Origin: CAZOZZ01 sp965247425
Lineage (GTDB): Bacteria; Acidobacteriota; Terriglobia; 20CM-2-55-15
Assembly: GCA_965247425.1 (NCBI GenBank)
Contig: OZ252023.1
Coordinates: 4,278,001-4,342,000 of the forward strand
DNA: 64,000 bases
Direction of reading: 5' to 3'
Part shown: positions 36,460-45,159 of the stretch, piece after piece
How the letters are laid out: each line of letters begins with the position of its first letter
Position numbering within the stretch: the first letter of the stretch is position 1
The notes under the pieces: model-generated
Seen by the model: the letters and a program-made list of their open reading frames with translations, nothing else
What the model was told of the DNA's origin: nothing
The model's database searches: none
Made by a program: the position numbers and the translations under genes

Positions 36460-36650
36460 GCGACATCCCTGACAAGCCGACCCTGCGGGAAGCGAACGAA
36501 GTTCGAGGACGGTTCATTGCTACTTTGCCGGGGTGTTTTGGGTTTTCCATCGGCACGTAAACGAGAGAGCGGGGAGCATTACGATCGCTTACGGAACCGT
36601 TGTCACGGACGCAAGGTTTCACCCCCAGATGCCACCGGGAGGATGATCAC

Positions 36651-38765
36651 ATGAATCTCAAACGACATTGTGCTTGTTTCCTCATCGTGTCTTGTTTCGC
36701 CGCGGTTGCTTCGGCTCAAACATCGCGCGGGAGTATTACGATCGATCGCATCGCGGAAATCAAGTTTCCATCCAGCCCGGCCTGGTCGCCCGATGGAGAG
36801 ATGGTCGCTTTCCTGTGGGACGCCGCGGGAACGCAGGACCTGTTCGTCGTCAAACCGGGGGAAGAACCGGTCCGGTTGACGGACTATCCTCCGAATCCGC
36901 ACACGCTCGTGTCCGACATCGGTAGCCTTGCCTGGGTATCCTCAAACGAAATCTGGTTTTCGAAGAATGGCCGTCTGCGAAGCGTGTCCCCAACGTCACC
37001 CGATCCGGTACCGGTTGCCGACCTGGCCGACGCGGCAAACTTCACGCTTTCGAATGACAGGAAGCAGATCGGCTTTATCCGAAGAGGTCAGCTCTGGCTC
37101 GGATCCGTCGCGGCAAAAACCCAACGTCAGCTCACATTTCTAGCGGGAGGATTCACGGCTTCGGCTCCAGTGTTGTCACCGGACGGCCGATGGCTCGCCT
37201 TCTCCGCTTCGCGCGGCTCGGTGGAACAGTACCCGTTGCCGTTCAACGGGGAACTGATCCGTTCTTACGTCAACGCGCCGGCCGAGCGCAAACTGGGAAT
37301 CGTTGCGGCCCAAGGAGGCGATGTCGCCTGGATTCCGGCGATCGGAGCTACGAGCAGCGCACAGTTCACTGCCGAAGGAACGCTCCTCTACCAGGAGGTT
37401 TCACCCGATGGAAAGACCCGCGAAATCAAAGTGACGTCGGTGGGAGGCATCCCGCGCACGATCTGGCGAGATCATGACGAACGATGGTTCTCTCCAACCC
37501 GCAGGAACTCTAAGCTGCTGGTCTCTCCGGACGGGGAATCGGTGGCCTTCGTCAGCGATCGAACCGGCTGGATCCACGTTTACGTGATGCCCGTCAACGC
37601 CACGTCCGAAGCCCAGGCCAGGCAACTGAGTTCCGGTGATTACCTGGCCGCCATCGGGGACTGGGCGCCGGACAGCAAACGGATTGCTTACTATCACGGC
37701 GTCGCCGGAAACCAGATGGAGCGGTTCATCAGCGTCATCGATGTCGCCAGTGGCGACAGCATGCCCGTGGTCACCTCGCACGGCAACAGCTACGATCCCA
37801 TGTTTTCACCGGACGGAAACGACCTGCTGTATTACCGAACCGACGTTCGGAACTCGCTCGATTTCTACAGCGTGCCGGTGGGATCAGGAGGCCGATCGGT
37901 TCGCCTGAGCGATTCGATGCCGGATGGTCTCGACAAAGCGGATCTCACTGCTCCGGTCGCCGTGGAGTTTCCCAGCCGTCATGACGGCCAGATGGTCCCG
38001 GCGACCCTGGTGGTGCATGAAAATCTGGATCGGACTCGCAAACATCCCGCCATCGTCTGGGCTCACGGGTCCGGGTCGGACCAGAACTACCTGGGTTGGC
38101 ACCCGGGCAGCTACCGTATGTACTACTCGGCGCACCAGTACCTGGCACAGCAAGGCTACGTCATCCTGACGCCGGATTATCGTGGCAGTTCCGGATACAG
38201 CCGCGACTGGGCCACCGGCCATCATCTGAGTATCGGTGTGACCGACACGGCGGATGTCGCCTCCGGCGCGGACTATCTCAAGACCCTCGATTACGTCGAT
38301 CCGGACCGCATTGGAATCTGGGGTCTCAGCTATGGCGGCTTCCTGACACTTCAGGCGCTCTGGGTGGACCCGACACTCTGGCGTGCCGGCATCAATGTCG
38401 CCGGTGTCGTGGATTGGACCAACCGGGGAGGGGGGATGAGGCTCAGCGGTTTTACCATCCCGCGACTGGGCACCCCGATTGAAAACCCCGAAGGCTACGA
38501 TGTGTCCGCCCCAGTCCGGCACATGGACAAGCTGGAGCGCCCTTTGATGATCATGCACGGCACGGACGACCGGAACGTCGCCTTTCATGATTCGCTCATC
38601 GTCATCGACAGGCTGATCAAGCTGGGCAAGGACTTCGAAACGGTTATCTATCCCGGCGAGATCCACTTCTTCCGCAGGGACTTCGTCCTGCGCGACGCCT
38701 GGAGACGCGCCGAAGCGTTCTTTGACAAGCACCTGAAGAACGGACACACGATGTCGAGCAATTGA
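36651..38765 (+). CDS. Secreted S9 family prolyl oligopeptidase
   Basis: A 704-residue exported serine peptidase. The signal peptide ends near AVASAQ; the propeller part has SPAWSPDGEMVAFLWD and similar blades. The hydrolase domain has Ser560 in GLSYGG, Asp640 in HGTDDRNV and His672 in GEIHFF. Its active-site blocks resemble those of the peptidase at 27756-29954 more than the one at 31051-33042. The ATG at 36651 is preferred because GGGAGG lies nine bases upstream and a signal peptide starts there; the longer frame adds 17 residues. The DNA glycosylase gene follows after 13 bases. Confidence 0.95.
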   Translation: MNLKRHCACFLIVSCFAAVASAQTSRGSITIDRIAEIKFPSSPAWSPDGEMVAFLWDAAGTQDLFVVKPGEEPVRLTDYPPNPHTLVSDIGSLAWVSSNEIWFSKNGRLRSVSPTSPDPVPVADLADAANFTLSNDRKQIGFIRRGQLWLGSVAAKTQRQLTFLAGGFTASAPVLSPDGRWLAFSASRGSVEQYPLPFNGELIRSYVNAPAERKLGIVAAQGGDVAWIPAIGATSSAQFTAEGTLLYQEVSPDGKTREIKVTSVGGIPRTIWRDHDERWFSPTRRNSKLLVSPDGESVAFVSDRTGWIHVYVMPVNATSEAQARQLSSGDYLAAIGDWAPDSKRIAYYHGVAGNQMERFISVIDVASGDSMPVVTSHGNSYDPMFSPDGNDLLYYRTDVRNSLDFYSVPVGSGGRSVRLSDSMPDGLDKADLTAPVAVEFPSRHDGQMVPATLVVHENLDRTRKHPAIVWAHGSGSDQNYLGWHPGSYRMYYSAHQYLAQQGYVILTPDYRGSSGYSRDWATGHHLSIGVTDTADVASGADYLKTLDYVDPDRIGIWGLSYGGFLTLQALWVDPTLWRAGINVAGVVDWTNRGGGMRLSGFTIPRLGTPIENPEGYDVSAPVRHMDKLERPLMIMHGTDDRNVAFHDSLIVIDRLIKLGKDFETVIYPGEIHFFRRDFVLRDAWRRAEAFFDKHLKNGHTMSSN

Positions 38766-38778
38766 CAGATGTCGCGGT

Positions 38779-39684
38779 ATGCCTGAACTTCCCGACGTCG
38801 TCATCTACATCGAATCCCTGGAATCCCGGTTGACAGGTCAGCCTTTGAGACGGCTTTATCTGATCAGCTCATTCGTTCTGCGCTCGGTCACACCTCCCAT
38901 CGCATCGCTTGAAGGTCTCCGTGTCACAGGATTCCGCCGTTTCGGCAAACAGATCGTTTTCTGCTTCGAGAACGATCTCTTCATGGTCATTCATCTGATG
39001 ATCGCGGGCCGCCTGCAATGGAAGGAAACCGGGAAGAAATCTGGAGGAAGAAACGGGTTGGCCGTGCTGGACTTTCCCACTGGGACCCTGATCCTTACCG
39101 AGGCCGGCTCGAAAAGACGCGCGTCGATTCACGTGGTGCGCGGGCAGAAGGGGCTTTCGCGATTCGACCGGAACGCCCTCGAAGTTCTCGATGCGGGCTT
39201 CGCCGAATTCCGAACGGTTCTCGCACGGGAGAACCACACCGTGAAAAGGTCTCTGACGGATCCGCGCCTGTTCAGCGGGATCGGCAACGCGTATTCAGAC
39301 GAGATCCTCCATCGGGCCCGGCTTTCGCCGTTCAAGATGACCACGAAATTGTCCGACGAAGAGATGGTTCGGTTGCACGGGGCTACAACAGGGACGCTGG
39401 TCGAATGGGTCGAGAGGCTTCGCGAACAAACCGGCGCCCGGTTCCCGTCTAAGGTCACCGCATTCCGGCCGGAGATGGCCGTACACGGCCGTTACGGCAA
39501 GCCATGCCCCGTCTGCACACGACCTGTTCAACGGATTGTGTATGCCGACAACGAATGTAATTACTGCCCGACGTGTCAGACCGACGGGAAACTTCTAGCG
39601 GATCGCGCTCTATCGAGGTTACTCCGGAAGGATTGGCCGAAGAGCCTGGATGAGATGGAGGCACACTTCCAGGCGCGGAAATAA
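38779..39684 (+). CDS. Fpg/Nei family DNA glycosylase
   Basis: A 301-residue base-excision repair enzyme. MPELPDV gives the catalytic Pro2/Glu3 after Met removal; Lys57 in FGKQ is in the expected place for the beta-hairpin lysine. The helix-two-turn-helix is GIGNAYSDEILHRARLSP (167-184). The C-terminal zinc finger has Cys243, Cys246, Cys263 and Cys266 (C-x2-C-x16-C-x2-C). The Arg that contacts DNA in E. coli Fpg (in QRATFYC) is replaced by Asn258 (DNECNYC), as I recall for a separate subfamily, so lesion preference may differ from classical Fpg. It probably shares a transcript with the S9 peptidase by proximity only. Confidence 0.9.
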   Translation: MPELPDVVIYIESLESRLTGQPLRRLYLISSFVLRSVTPPIASLEGLRVTGFRRFGKQIVFCFENDLFMVIHLMIAGRLQWKETGKKSGGRNGLAVLDFPTGTLILTEAGSKRRASIHVVRGQKGLSRFDRNALEVLDAGFAEFRTVLARENHTVKRSLTDPRLFSGIGNAYSDEILHRARLSPFKMTTKLSDEEMVRLHGATTGTLVEWVERLREQTGARFPSKVTAFRPEMAVHGRYGKPCPVCTRPVQRIVYADNECNYCPTCQTDGKLLADRALSRLLRKDWPKSLDEMEAHFQARK

Positions 39685-39711
39685 AGCGCATCACTCGCCT
39701 CCGGTCCACTG

Positions 39712-40578
39712 CTACTGCTGTGTCAACACGGTTGGCGGCACCCCCGTACGCGGGCTGCCAGCATTCTTCCATGCGTCGTAGCGCATCCGCAGGGTCTTCA
39801 CCGGGTTGGCGTTCTCGTGGGGCTGGATGTTCTCATCGGTCACGCTGATGTAGGCGAAGTAGTCCCCATCGTTGTGCGAGGAGCCCATCTTGTCGTCCTT
39901 GTCGGCGATCGCGATGTAGGCGACGTGGGAAGTCTTGCCTTCGCAGGCCGCAGCGGGTTTTGGTTCCTCTTCGCATGTACATCGCTTGTCGCCCCCGACC
40001 TCGTCCGCACCTTCCATGGCGGCCATCACGCGATCGGCCAGGGTTCCCGTGGCCCGGGTGAACGCCAGGGCCGCGTTGTAAGCGACATTGTCGCTGAAGA
40101 GAATGTTGCCCTGAACCTGGAAGAAGATGTCGTCACCCACCTGGCCGGGCACAAAGAGCGATGCCTGGTTGTTGCCCTGCCCGTTGAAACCCGCGCTCCG
40201 TCCTTCCATATCGACGATCCCGAACTGGCGGCGTTCCATCTGGGGCTCTTCCTTCCGGTTCTCGTGCTCCCGAAGCAACTCGAGGATACGCTCAGGATCG
40301 GTTCCCTTTCTCAGTTCCTCGTAAACGATCATCTGGTTCTCTCGAGTGTTGTCGACGCCGGCCTGACAGGCGGCAACTCCCACGCCGGGGACGAGGACTG
40401 CCTGGATGTCCATCAGGTCTCTGGATGGCCGGTTCGGAAAGCGGGACTGCCGCACGCATGTCGCCGAGGCGATGATCACCTGTCCCGTGCTCCGGTCCAG
40501 AGCGATCACCGACCAGGTTGCGAAAGCCGTGGATTGCACGCACAAGATCAGTAGAAGAGAGAAAACTATACGTTTCAT
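39712..40578 (-). CDS. Secreted DUF1028 (Ntn-hydrolase-like) protein, Thr at mature N terminus
   Basis: A 288-residue protein whose signal peptide (VQSTAFA) would be cut directly before Thr21 of TWSVIALDRSTGQVIIASAT. Thus the conserved Thr becomes residue 1 of the mature protein, a suitable nucleophile for an Ntn hydrolase (inference). Later blocks are GVGVAACQAGVDNT, RRQFGIVDMEGRSAGFNG, FFQVQGNIL and a Cys-rich loop RCTCEEEP, suggesting disulfides in the periplasm. The C terminus KTLRMRYDAWKN is shared with the gene at 41622. No TPR tail. AGGAG precedes the ATG. It follows the DUF1028 gene at 40645-41415 on the same strand after 66 bases. Confidence 0.9.
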   Translation of the reverse strand: MKRIVFSLLLILCVQSTAFATWSVIALDRSTGQVIIASATCVRQSRFPNRPSRDLMDIQAVLVPGVGVAACQAGVDNTRENQMIVYEELRKGTDPERILELLREHENRKEEPQMERRQFGIVDMEGRSAGFNGQGNNQASLFVPGQVGDDIFFQVQGNILFSDNVAYNAALAFTRATGTLADRVMAAMEGADEVGGDKRCTCEEEPKPAAACEGKTSHVAYIAIADKDDKMGSSHNDGDYFAYISVTDENIQPHENANPVKTLRMRYDAWKNAGSPRTGVPPTVLTQQ

Positions 40579-40644
40579 CGAAAAGGTCTCCTGTGAAGTC
40601 GACGGCTCAAAATCAAGTTGGGGGCCGACGAATATTAACGGCTG

Positions 40645-41415
40645 TTAGCGGCGGCGCCTCATTGTGATCTCCAGAAGGCGGCGCAGCTCCTTGAAGGGAT
40701 CCGGCGCGTCGTCGACACGTATGTCGACGATACGCTCGTTCGTCGAAGTGGGATCCGTGATGGGCTGAACGACAAGAATGCCGGCGGACTGCATGCCTCG
40801 AACATCACCACCTTTGGCCTGGCCGGCGTCCAGGGCGTCCATCAGTCGCTCGGCCATCGTCCCGGTTCCGTTCCGATAGGCCTCTGCCATGTTCTCAACG
40901 ACTGCCCTGCTCGCCCGCGTGTTTCCCTGGGCGGACAAAGTTTCGCCGGTGACGTGCCCGGCATAGGATCCCAGGTGAACGGGATCGTCGGGATCGGAAC
41001 CGCGATCGATAACGTGCTTTCCGGTGTAGACGGCGGATCGTCCCTTCGCGTCCATGACGGCAACCTGCCGGCGGTCGCGCTCAGGGTCTTCTTCGGTGAT
41101 GCGTTTGATCACCTCTTCGGGGCTGAGACCCTGTTTAAGCAGCACCATCGCTTTGGGGCCGTACAACCGATTGGCCCTGCCTTGCGTTGCGACCGCACCC
41201 ACGCCCGCCTCCGCCCAGGGCACGGCCGCGCCGGCAGCGAACGCCCGCGACTGCACGGCTACACCGTGTTGGTTGGTCTCCGGGTCGAACGCAATGATGG
41301 AAAACGTCGAATACCACGGATCGATCGTGATCTCGACATCTGCCGATTCGACACTCTGCCCCATGGAAGGAGCCGTGGATAAAACCAGCAACAGACACAG
41401 AGTAAGCGGTCTCAT
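40645..41415 (-). CDS. Secreted DUF1028 (Ntn-hydrolase-like) protein
   Basis: A 256-residue single-domain member. The signal peptide probably ends near SMGQ, leaving a pro-segment of about 16 residues before TFSIIAFDPETNQHGVAVQS (Thr37). It is very close to the 26707-27750 protein: both contain EEVIKRIT, RRQVAV, GRSAVYTG and HVIDR in identical order. It lacks the TPR tail and ends in MRRRR. CGGAGG lies eight bases before the ATG. It is divergent from the plus-strand DUF1028 gene at 41622, with a 206-base shared upstream region. Confidence 0.92.
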   Translation of the reverse strand: MRPLTLCLLLVLSTAPSMGQSVESADVEITIDPWYSTFSIIAFDPETNQHGVAVQSRAFAAGAAVPWAEAGVGAVATQGRANRLYGPKAMVLLKQGLSPEEVIKRITEEDPERDRRQVAVMDAKGRSAVYTGKHVIDRGSDPDDPVHLGSYAGHVTGETLSAQGNTRASRAVVENMAEAYRNGTGTMAERLMDALDAGQAKGGDVRGMQSAGILVVQPITDPTSTNERIVDIRVDDAPDPFKELRRLLEITMRRRR

Positions 41416-41544
41416 GAGAATGCCTCCGGGTAGTTCGTTGCGACGGAGAAATCGGTGCCGGGGATTCTACCAAGAGCGGTTTCGAATCTACAACAACAAT
41501 GAACCTCTCTCGAAACGACCCACTTTTTGGAAAGCTTCGTTAGA

Positions 41545-41573
41545 TTGACTTCCGTTCCAGGCTCATCCAGAAT
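41545..41573 (+). promoter_or_regulatory. Candidate sigma-70-type promoter for the DUF1028 gene at 41622
   Basis: TTGACT (41545-41550), a 17-base spacer and CAGAAT (41568-41573), about 45 bases before the ATG, in the shared region between two divergent DUF1028 genes. Confidence 0.45.
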
Positions 41574-41621
41574 TGCCAAACTGCGAGCCCGCACAACCTG
41601 TTTAATGATTGGAGGACACCT

Positions 41622-42449
41622 ATGAAACGTCTTCTTTGTGCTCTGTTCCTCATGCTGCTGGTGCAGTCGACCGCATGGGCAACCTGGTCCATTATTGTTG
41701 TCGACCAGCGTACCGGCCGCGTCGTTATTTCCTCGGCGACCTGTGCCGCCAGTTCGACTCCGGAGAGGTTGAAACAGATTCAAGCGGTCGTCGTACCAGG
41801 AGTTGGGATTGCCGCCTGCCAGGCCGGCGCGGATTCGACACACAGGAACCAGAGCCTGGTGTTTCGGGAGCTACAGAAAGGTACCGACCCGAAGGAAATC
41901 ATTCGCATGCTCGAGGAAGATCCGGACATTGAAAGACGCCAGTTCGGGATCGTGGACATGGCCGGCCGGAGCGCGGGACGTTCCGGATCGGGCAACGGGC
42001 AGGTCTCACTGGACATCCAGGGCCGAGTACCCGGCACCGATATCTTCTACTCGATACAGGGCAACAGCATCGCCCGGTCGGAAGCATTAACCGAAGCCGC
42101 ACGAGTGTTGGAAGAAACATCCGGGTCGCTGACGGATCGCGTGATGGCAGCAATGGAAAAAGCGGACTCGCTTGGTGGAGACCGCAGGTGCACCTGCGAC
42201 AGCGAGCCTCTTGCCGATGCCCCGTGTACGGGAAAGACCGCCCACGTCGCCTACATCCTCGCCGCCGATCCGGACAACCCGCTCGGTACGTATACCGGAA
42301 ACGCCCCCGAGGATCGCCGGTTCCCATACAACGACGGCGATTACGCGCTATACCTCACCGTCATCCCGACCACCACCGAGTCGCACGAAGATGCGAACCC
42401 GGTGAAGACGCTGCGAATGCGTTATGACGCGTGGAAGAGGGGGAATTAG
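41622..42449 (+). CDS. Secreted DUF1028 (Ntn-hydrolase-like) protein, Thr at mature N terminus
   Basis: A 275-residue sister of the 39712-40578 protein. The signal peptide VQSTAWA is followed at once by Thr21 of TWSIIVVDQRTGRVVISSAT, so signal peptidase I would expose the candidate nucleophile. Conserved blocks include GVGIAACQAGADST, RRQFGIVDMAGRSAG, FYSIQGNSIA, the Cys-rich RCTCDSEP and the ending KTLRMRYDAWKRGN. GGAGG lies seven to eight bases before the ATG. The two Thr-first paralogues flank the DUF1028 gene at 40645 in opposite orientation, which points to local duplication with inversion. Confidence 0.9.
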   Translation: MKRLLCALFLMLLVQSTAWATWSIIVVDQRTGRVVISSATCAASSTPERLKQIQAVVVPGVGIAACQAGADSTHRNQSLVFRELQKGTDPKEIIRMLEEDPDIERRQFGIVDMAGRSAGRSGSGNGQVSLDIQGRVPGTDIFYSIQGNSIARSEALTEAARVLEETSGSLTDRVMAAMEKADSLGGDRRCTCDSEPLADAPCTGKTAHVAYILAADPDNPLGTYTGNAPEDRRFPYNDGDYALYLTVIPTTTESHEDANPVKTLRMRYDAWKRGN

Positions 42450-42454
42450 GGCGG

Positions 42455-42536
42455 AGTGGTCAGTGGCCGGTTGAGGAACTCAATCGTGAGGAGGCATCTT
42501 ATTCTTGATTTGATAACTGACCACTGGCAACCGACC
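42455..42536. repeat. Inverted copy of the ACTGACC/ACTGGCC intergenic repeat
   Basis: Arms AGTGGTCAGT (42455-42464) and ACTGACCACT (42516-42525) flank a short spacer between a DUF1028 gene and the convergent propeller gene. The heptamer-based sequence is the same family as the tandem array at 50653-50700. The hairpin could act as a bidirectional terminator, but no T-run is present. Confidence 0.55.
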
Positions 42537-42551
42537 ATATGGCTACTGCCC

Positions 42552-43823
42552 CTAATCCCTGGCCTGGCCGATGGCCCAGAGGGCGAAATCCGAACGGATG
42601 AAGATCTGGCCGGCCACCATTGCGGGGGAACTGAGCGTGTAGTCGTTCAGATTGTTTTCCGCAAGGATCTCGAAGCTGGGCCCGGCCTTGATCACGGTCG
42701 TGACGCCGTTCTCGTTGGTGAAGTAGATCTTGCCGTCGGCCAGGACAGGAGATGAGCTGTAGGTGCCGGATTTGAGTCGTTGACCTCCATACACTTCCTC
42801 GCCCGTGCGCGCATCGTAGCAATACAGCACCCCGTTATCCCTGACAACATACAGGTATTTTCCATCGCTGACGGGAGTTGGAACGTCGGGGCCGTTGTTT
42901 GTCGACCAGAGCAGGTGGGAGGTCGTGACGTCGCCGGTGCCGCCGGCTCTCAGCGCGAGCAACGGGCGTTGCCGGCTCGGGGCAAATACCATGTCTTCAA
43001 GGATCAGCGCCGAGGCGACGAGACGGAAGTTTCCGCGGTTCCTCGGGTTCAGACCGTTCGCCCGCCATAGTTCCTTTCCGGTTTCCAGATCATGTCCGGT
43101 GACACAGTCGCCTCCCGTAATGACGAGTTCCAACCCTCGGGCCGTCTTGACCAGCTGGGGGGTAATATAGGAATCTGGTGACTCCCTTCGGGCTTGGGTC
43201 GGTCGCTCCACTCGCCACAACGTCTTGCCGGTGTTCTTGTTGATACGCAGCATGTACGACGGGTCGTCGGTTCGCATCCCGTGCAGAACCTGGATATAGA
43301 GGAAATCCTCGTGCAACAACGGAGAAGAACCGTAGCCCCAGTTCAACCCAAAGGCGCCGTGGTCGGCCTGAATGTCCCTCAACCAGATTTCGTTTCCGTC
43401 GAAATCGAGCCTCCGGAGCAGTCCGGTTCCGGTCATGACCCACAGGCTCTCACCGTCGGTCACGGGGGAAGGCGTCGCGTGGTTGTGTTTCCGAATTCTC
43501 CGGTTGCCGCCGCCGAGTATCTTCTTCCACATGACGTCGCCCGTCTTGCGATCGACGCACCACAACTCGATGCTGTCGCCGTTTGAAACGTTGACGAACA
43601 CACGATTTCCCCAGATGATCGGCGTGGCGCCGCTGCGGCCAGGCAGGTCGAGTTTCCAGGCAATGTTTTCTTCGGCGTTCCAGTGCAGAGGAAGGTCCGT
43701 CTCATCGCTGACACCATTGTGGGTGGGGCCGCGCCAGTGCGGCCAGTTGTCTCCGGTGAACCCCACTGTCACGGCACCAAGCGCAAGAACGACAATCAGG
43801 AATGTGCGTGTTCGCACGATCAC
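42552..43823 (-). CDS. Secreted PQQ-like beta-propeller protein
   Basis: A 423-residue protein with a signal peptide (cleavage near VGFTG), the NWPHWRGPTHNGVSDET opening motif and PQQ-like blades (ELWCVDRKTGDVMWKK, LRINKNTGKTLWRVE, CYDARTGEEVYGG). The start is a GTG that overlaps the stop of the upstream propeller gene by four bases (GTGA). It is the last gene of the long minus-strand run starting at 53248. Its structure is close to the upstream neighbour (43820-45103), suggesting tandem duplication. Confidence 0.9.
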   Translation of the reverse strand: MIVRTRTFLIVVLALGAVTVGFTGDNWPHWRGPTHNGVSDETDLPLHWNAEENIAWKLDLPGRSGATPIIWGNRVFVNVSNGDSIELWCVDRKTGDVMWKKILGGGNRRIRKHNHATPSPVTDGESLWVMTGTGLLRRLDFDGNEIWLRDIQADHGAFGLNWGYGSSPLLHEDFLYIQVLHGMRTDDPSYMLRINKNTGKTLWRVERPTQARRESPDSYITPQLVKTARGLELVITGGDCVTGHDLETGKELWRANGLNPRNRGNFRLVASALILEDMVFAPSRQRPLLALRAGGTGDVTTSHLLWSTNNGPDVPTPVSDGKYLYVVRDNGVLYCYDARTGEEVYGGQRLKSGTYSSSPVLADGKIYFTNENGVTTVIKAGPSFEILAENNLNDYTLSSPAMVAGQIFIRSDFALWAIGQARD

Positions 43824-45103
43824 TCGTTTCCCTTCGAGCCAATGGCAATCAAGTTGGTAGCGGTCCGCACATACCAGCGACCGTCAACCAGCGCGGGCGA
43901 GGCAAGCGTCCGCTCGCCGATGTCGTTCACGTGAAGCAATTCGAACTCGGGACCGGCGCGCAGAACAAACGTCTCACCGTTGTCATTGGTGAAGAACACC
44001 TTGCCGTCCACCGCCACCGGTGAAGCCGAAAACCCCTCCCGTCGCGCCACGCCGAGCCGTCCCTGCCACATCACGTCGCCGCTCGACGCCTCGAAGCACG
44101 TCGCGATAGACGCCATATCGTTCACGATGTAGAGATAATCGCCGTAGAGGATCGGAGAGGGAACGAAGGGCGAGCCTCTCGGGCTGCTCCAGACAAAGTG
44201 ACTATCGGTAACGTCTCCGCTGCCACCCGGACGAATCGCCAACGTCGGTCCGGCCCGGCCCGAGGAACAGAACACCATCCCGTGTCCGACGACCGGCGTG
44301 GGAATGACCTCGAACAGATTCCCGCCACATTGCCACAACTCCCGACCGGTGGCTGGATCGTACGCCTGAACCCTGCGCTGGGAGGAAACGATGATTTCAT
44401 CGTGATCTCCGGCACGAATCGCGACAGGGGTTCCCCACCCGACGCTGGCATTTCTGGAGGTCTTCCACAATTCGCTGCCCGTCCTCTTGTCAAACGCGGC
44501 GACGAATGAACCCGATCGCTGGTCCTGATACAGGATGATCCGATCCCGATAGAGCAGCGGCGAACCCGCCGTACCATGGTAGTTGCTCATCGGGCCGAAG
44601 TCCTGATGCCAGGCTAGTTCACCTTCCATGTCGAAGGCCATCAGGCCCCGGGCACCGAATGAGACGTAGACCAGTTCACCGTCGGTCACAGCCGTCGCGG
44701 AGGCATTCCCGTTTTTCCTGTGGACAGATTCCCTTCTCCCCTCGGGCGCGAACCTCTCCCACAGCAGCGAACCGTCCGAGCGTTTAAAGGCAAGCAGGGA
44801 CAGCCGCTGACCACCCTGGTAGGACGTGGTGAGAAAGATGCGATCTCCCCAGACGATCGGCGACGAATTGCCGCTTCCCGGAACCGGAGTCTTCCACAAG
44901 ATGTTCTCGGTAGCGGACCAGCTGTCCGCATATCCGGTGCCCTGGACCAGCCCCTGTCCGGAAGGCCCACGCCAACGGGGCCAATAGTCGGCGCCCTCGC
45001 CGGTAACCCCCACCATCTCGACGTTTTCCTGGCTTTCGAGCTCCTCAGGCAACGTCAGAACCAGCCCGATTAGCACCAGAACAAAATGTGATCGGATCCG
45101 CAC
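43820..45103 (-). CDS. Secreted PQQ-like beta-propeller protein
   Basis: A 427-residue protein. The GTG at 45103 is chosen because GGGGGA lies six bases upstream and the basic VRIRSHF leads into a hydrophobic signal segment (VLVLIGLVLTL); the longer frame adds seven residues. YWPRWRGPSGQG opens the propeller, followed by blades such as LLAFKRSDGSLLWE, AAFDKRTGSELWK and QAYDPATGRELWQ. It lies 56 bases after the ABC permease gene and overlaps the next propeller gene, so these may be substrate- or envelope-linked partners of the exporter (inference). Confidence 0.9.
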   Translation of the reverse strand: MRIRSHFVLVLIGLVLTLPEELESQENVEMVGVTGEGADYWPRWRGPSGQGLVQGTGYADSWSATENILWKTPVPGSGNSSPIVWGDRIFLTTSYQGGQRLSLLAFKRSDGSLLWERFAPEGRRESVHRKNGNASATAVTDGELVYVSFGARGLMAFDMEGELAWHQDFGPMSNYHGTAGSPLLYRDRIILYQDQRSGSFVAAFDKRTGSELWKTSRNASVGWGTPVAIRAGDHDEIIVSSQRRVQAYDPATGRELWQCGGNLFEVIPTPVVGHGMVFCSSGRAGPTLAIRPGGSGDVTDSHFVWSSPRGSPFVPSPILYGDYLYIVNDMASIATCFEASSGDVMWQGRLGVARREGFSASPVAVDGKVFFTNDNGETFVLRAGPEFELLHVNDIGERTLASPALVDGRWYVRTATNLIAIGSKGNE

Positions 45104-45159
45104 GGGATTCCCCCTATGAACCATTCAAGATTACTGAACTCAACTCTAACAAAAACAAC

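Larger units (their letters stand above)
35990..36650. other. Divergent intergenic region between Oar receptor and S9 peptidase
   Basis: This 661-base spacer is more AT-rich than its surroundings, especially 36150-36420, and contains no frame with recognisable protein features. It holds a promoter-like pair for each flanking gene (listed separately). Confidence 0.6.

Noticed and set aside
36050..36650. Small RNA or riboswitch in the AT-rich divergent spacer
   Set aside because: No known aptamer consensus or strong terminator-linked structure could be identified by eye; only promoter-like pairs were supported.
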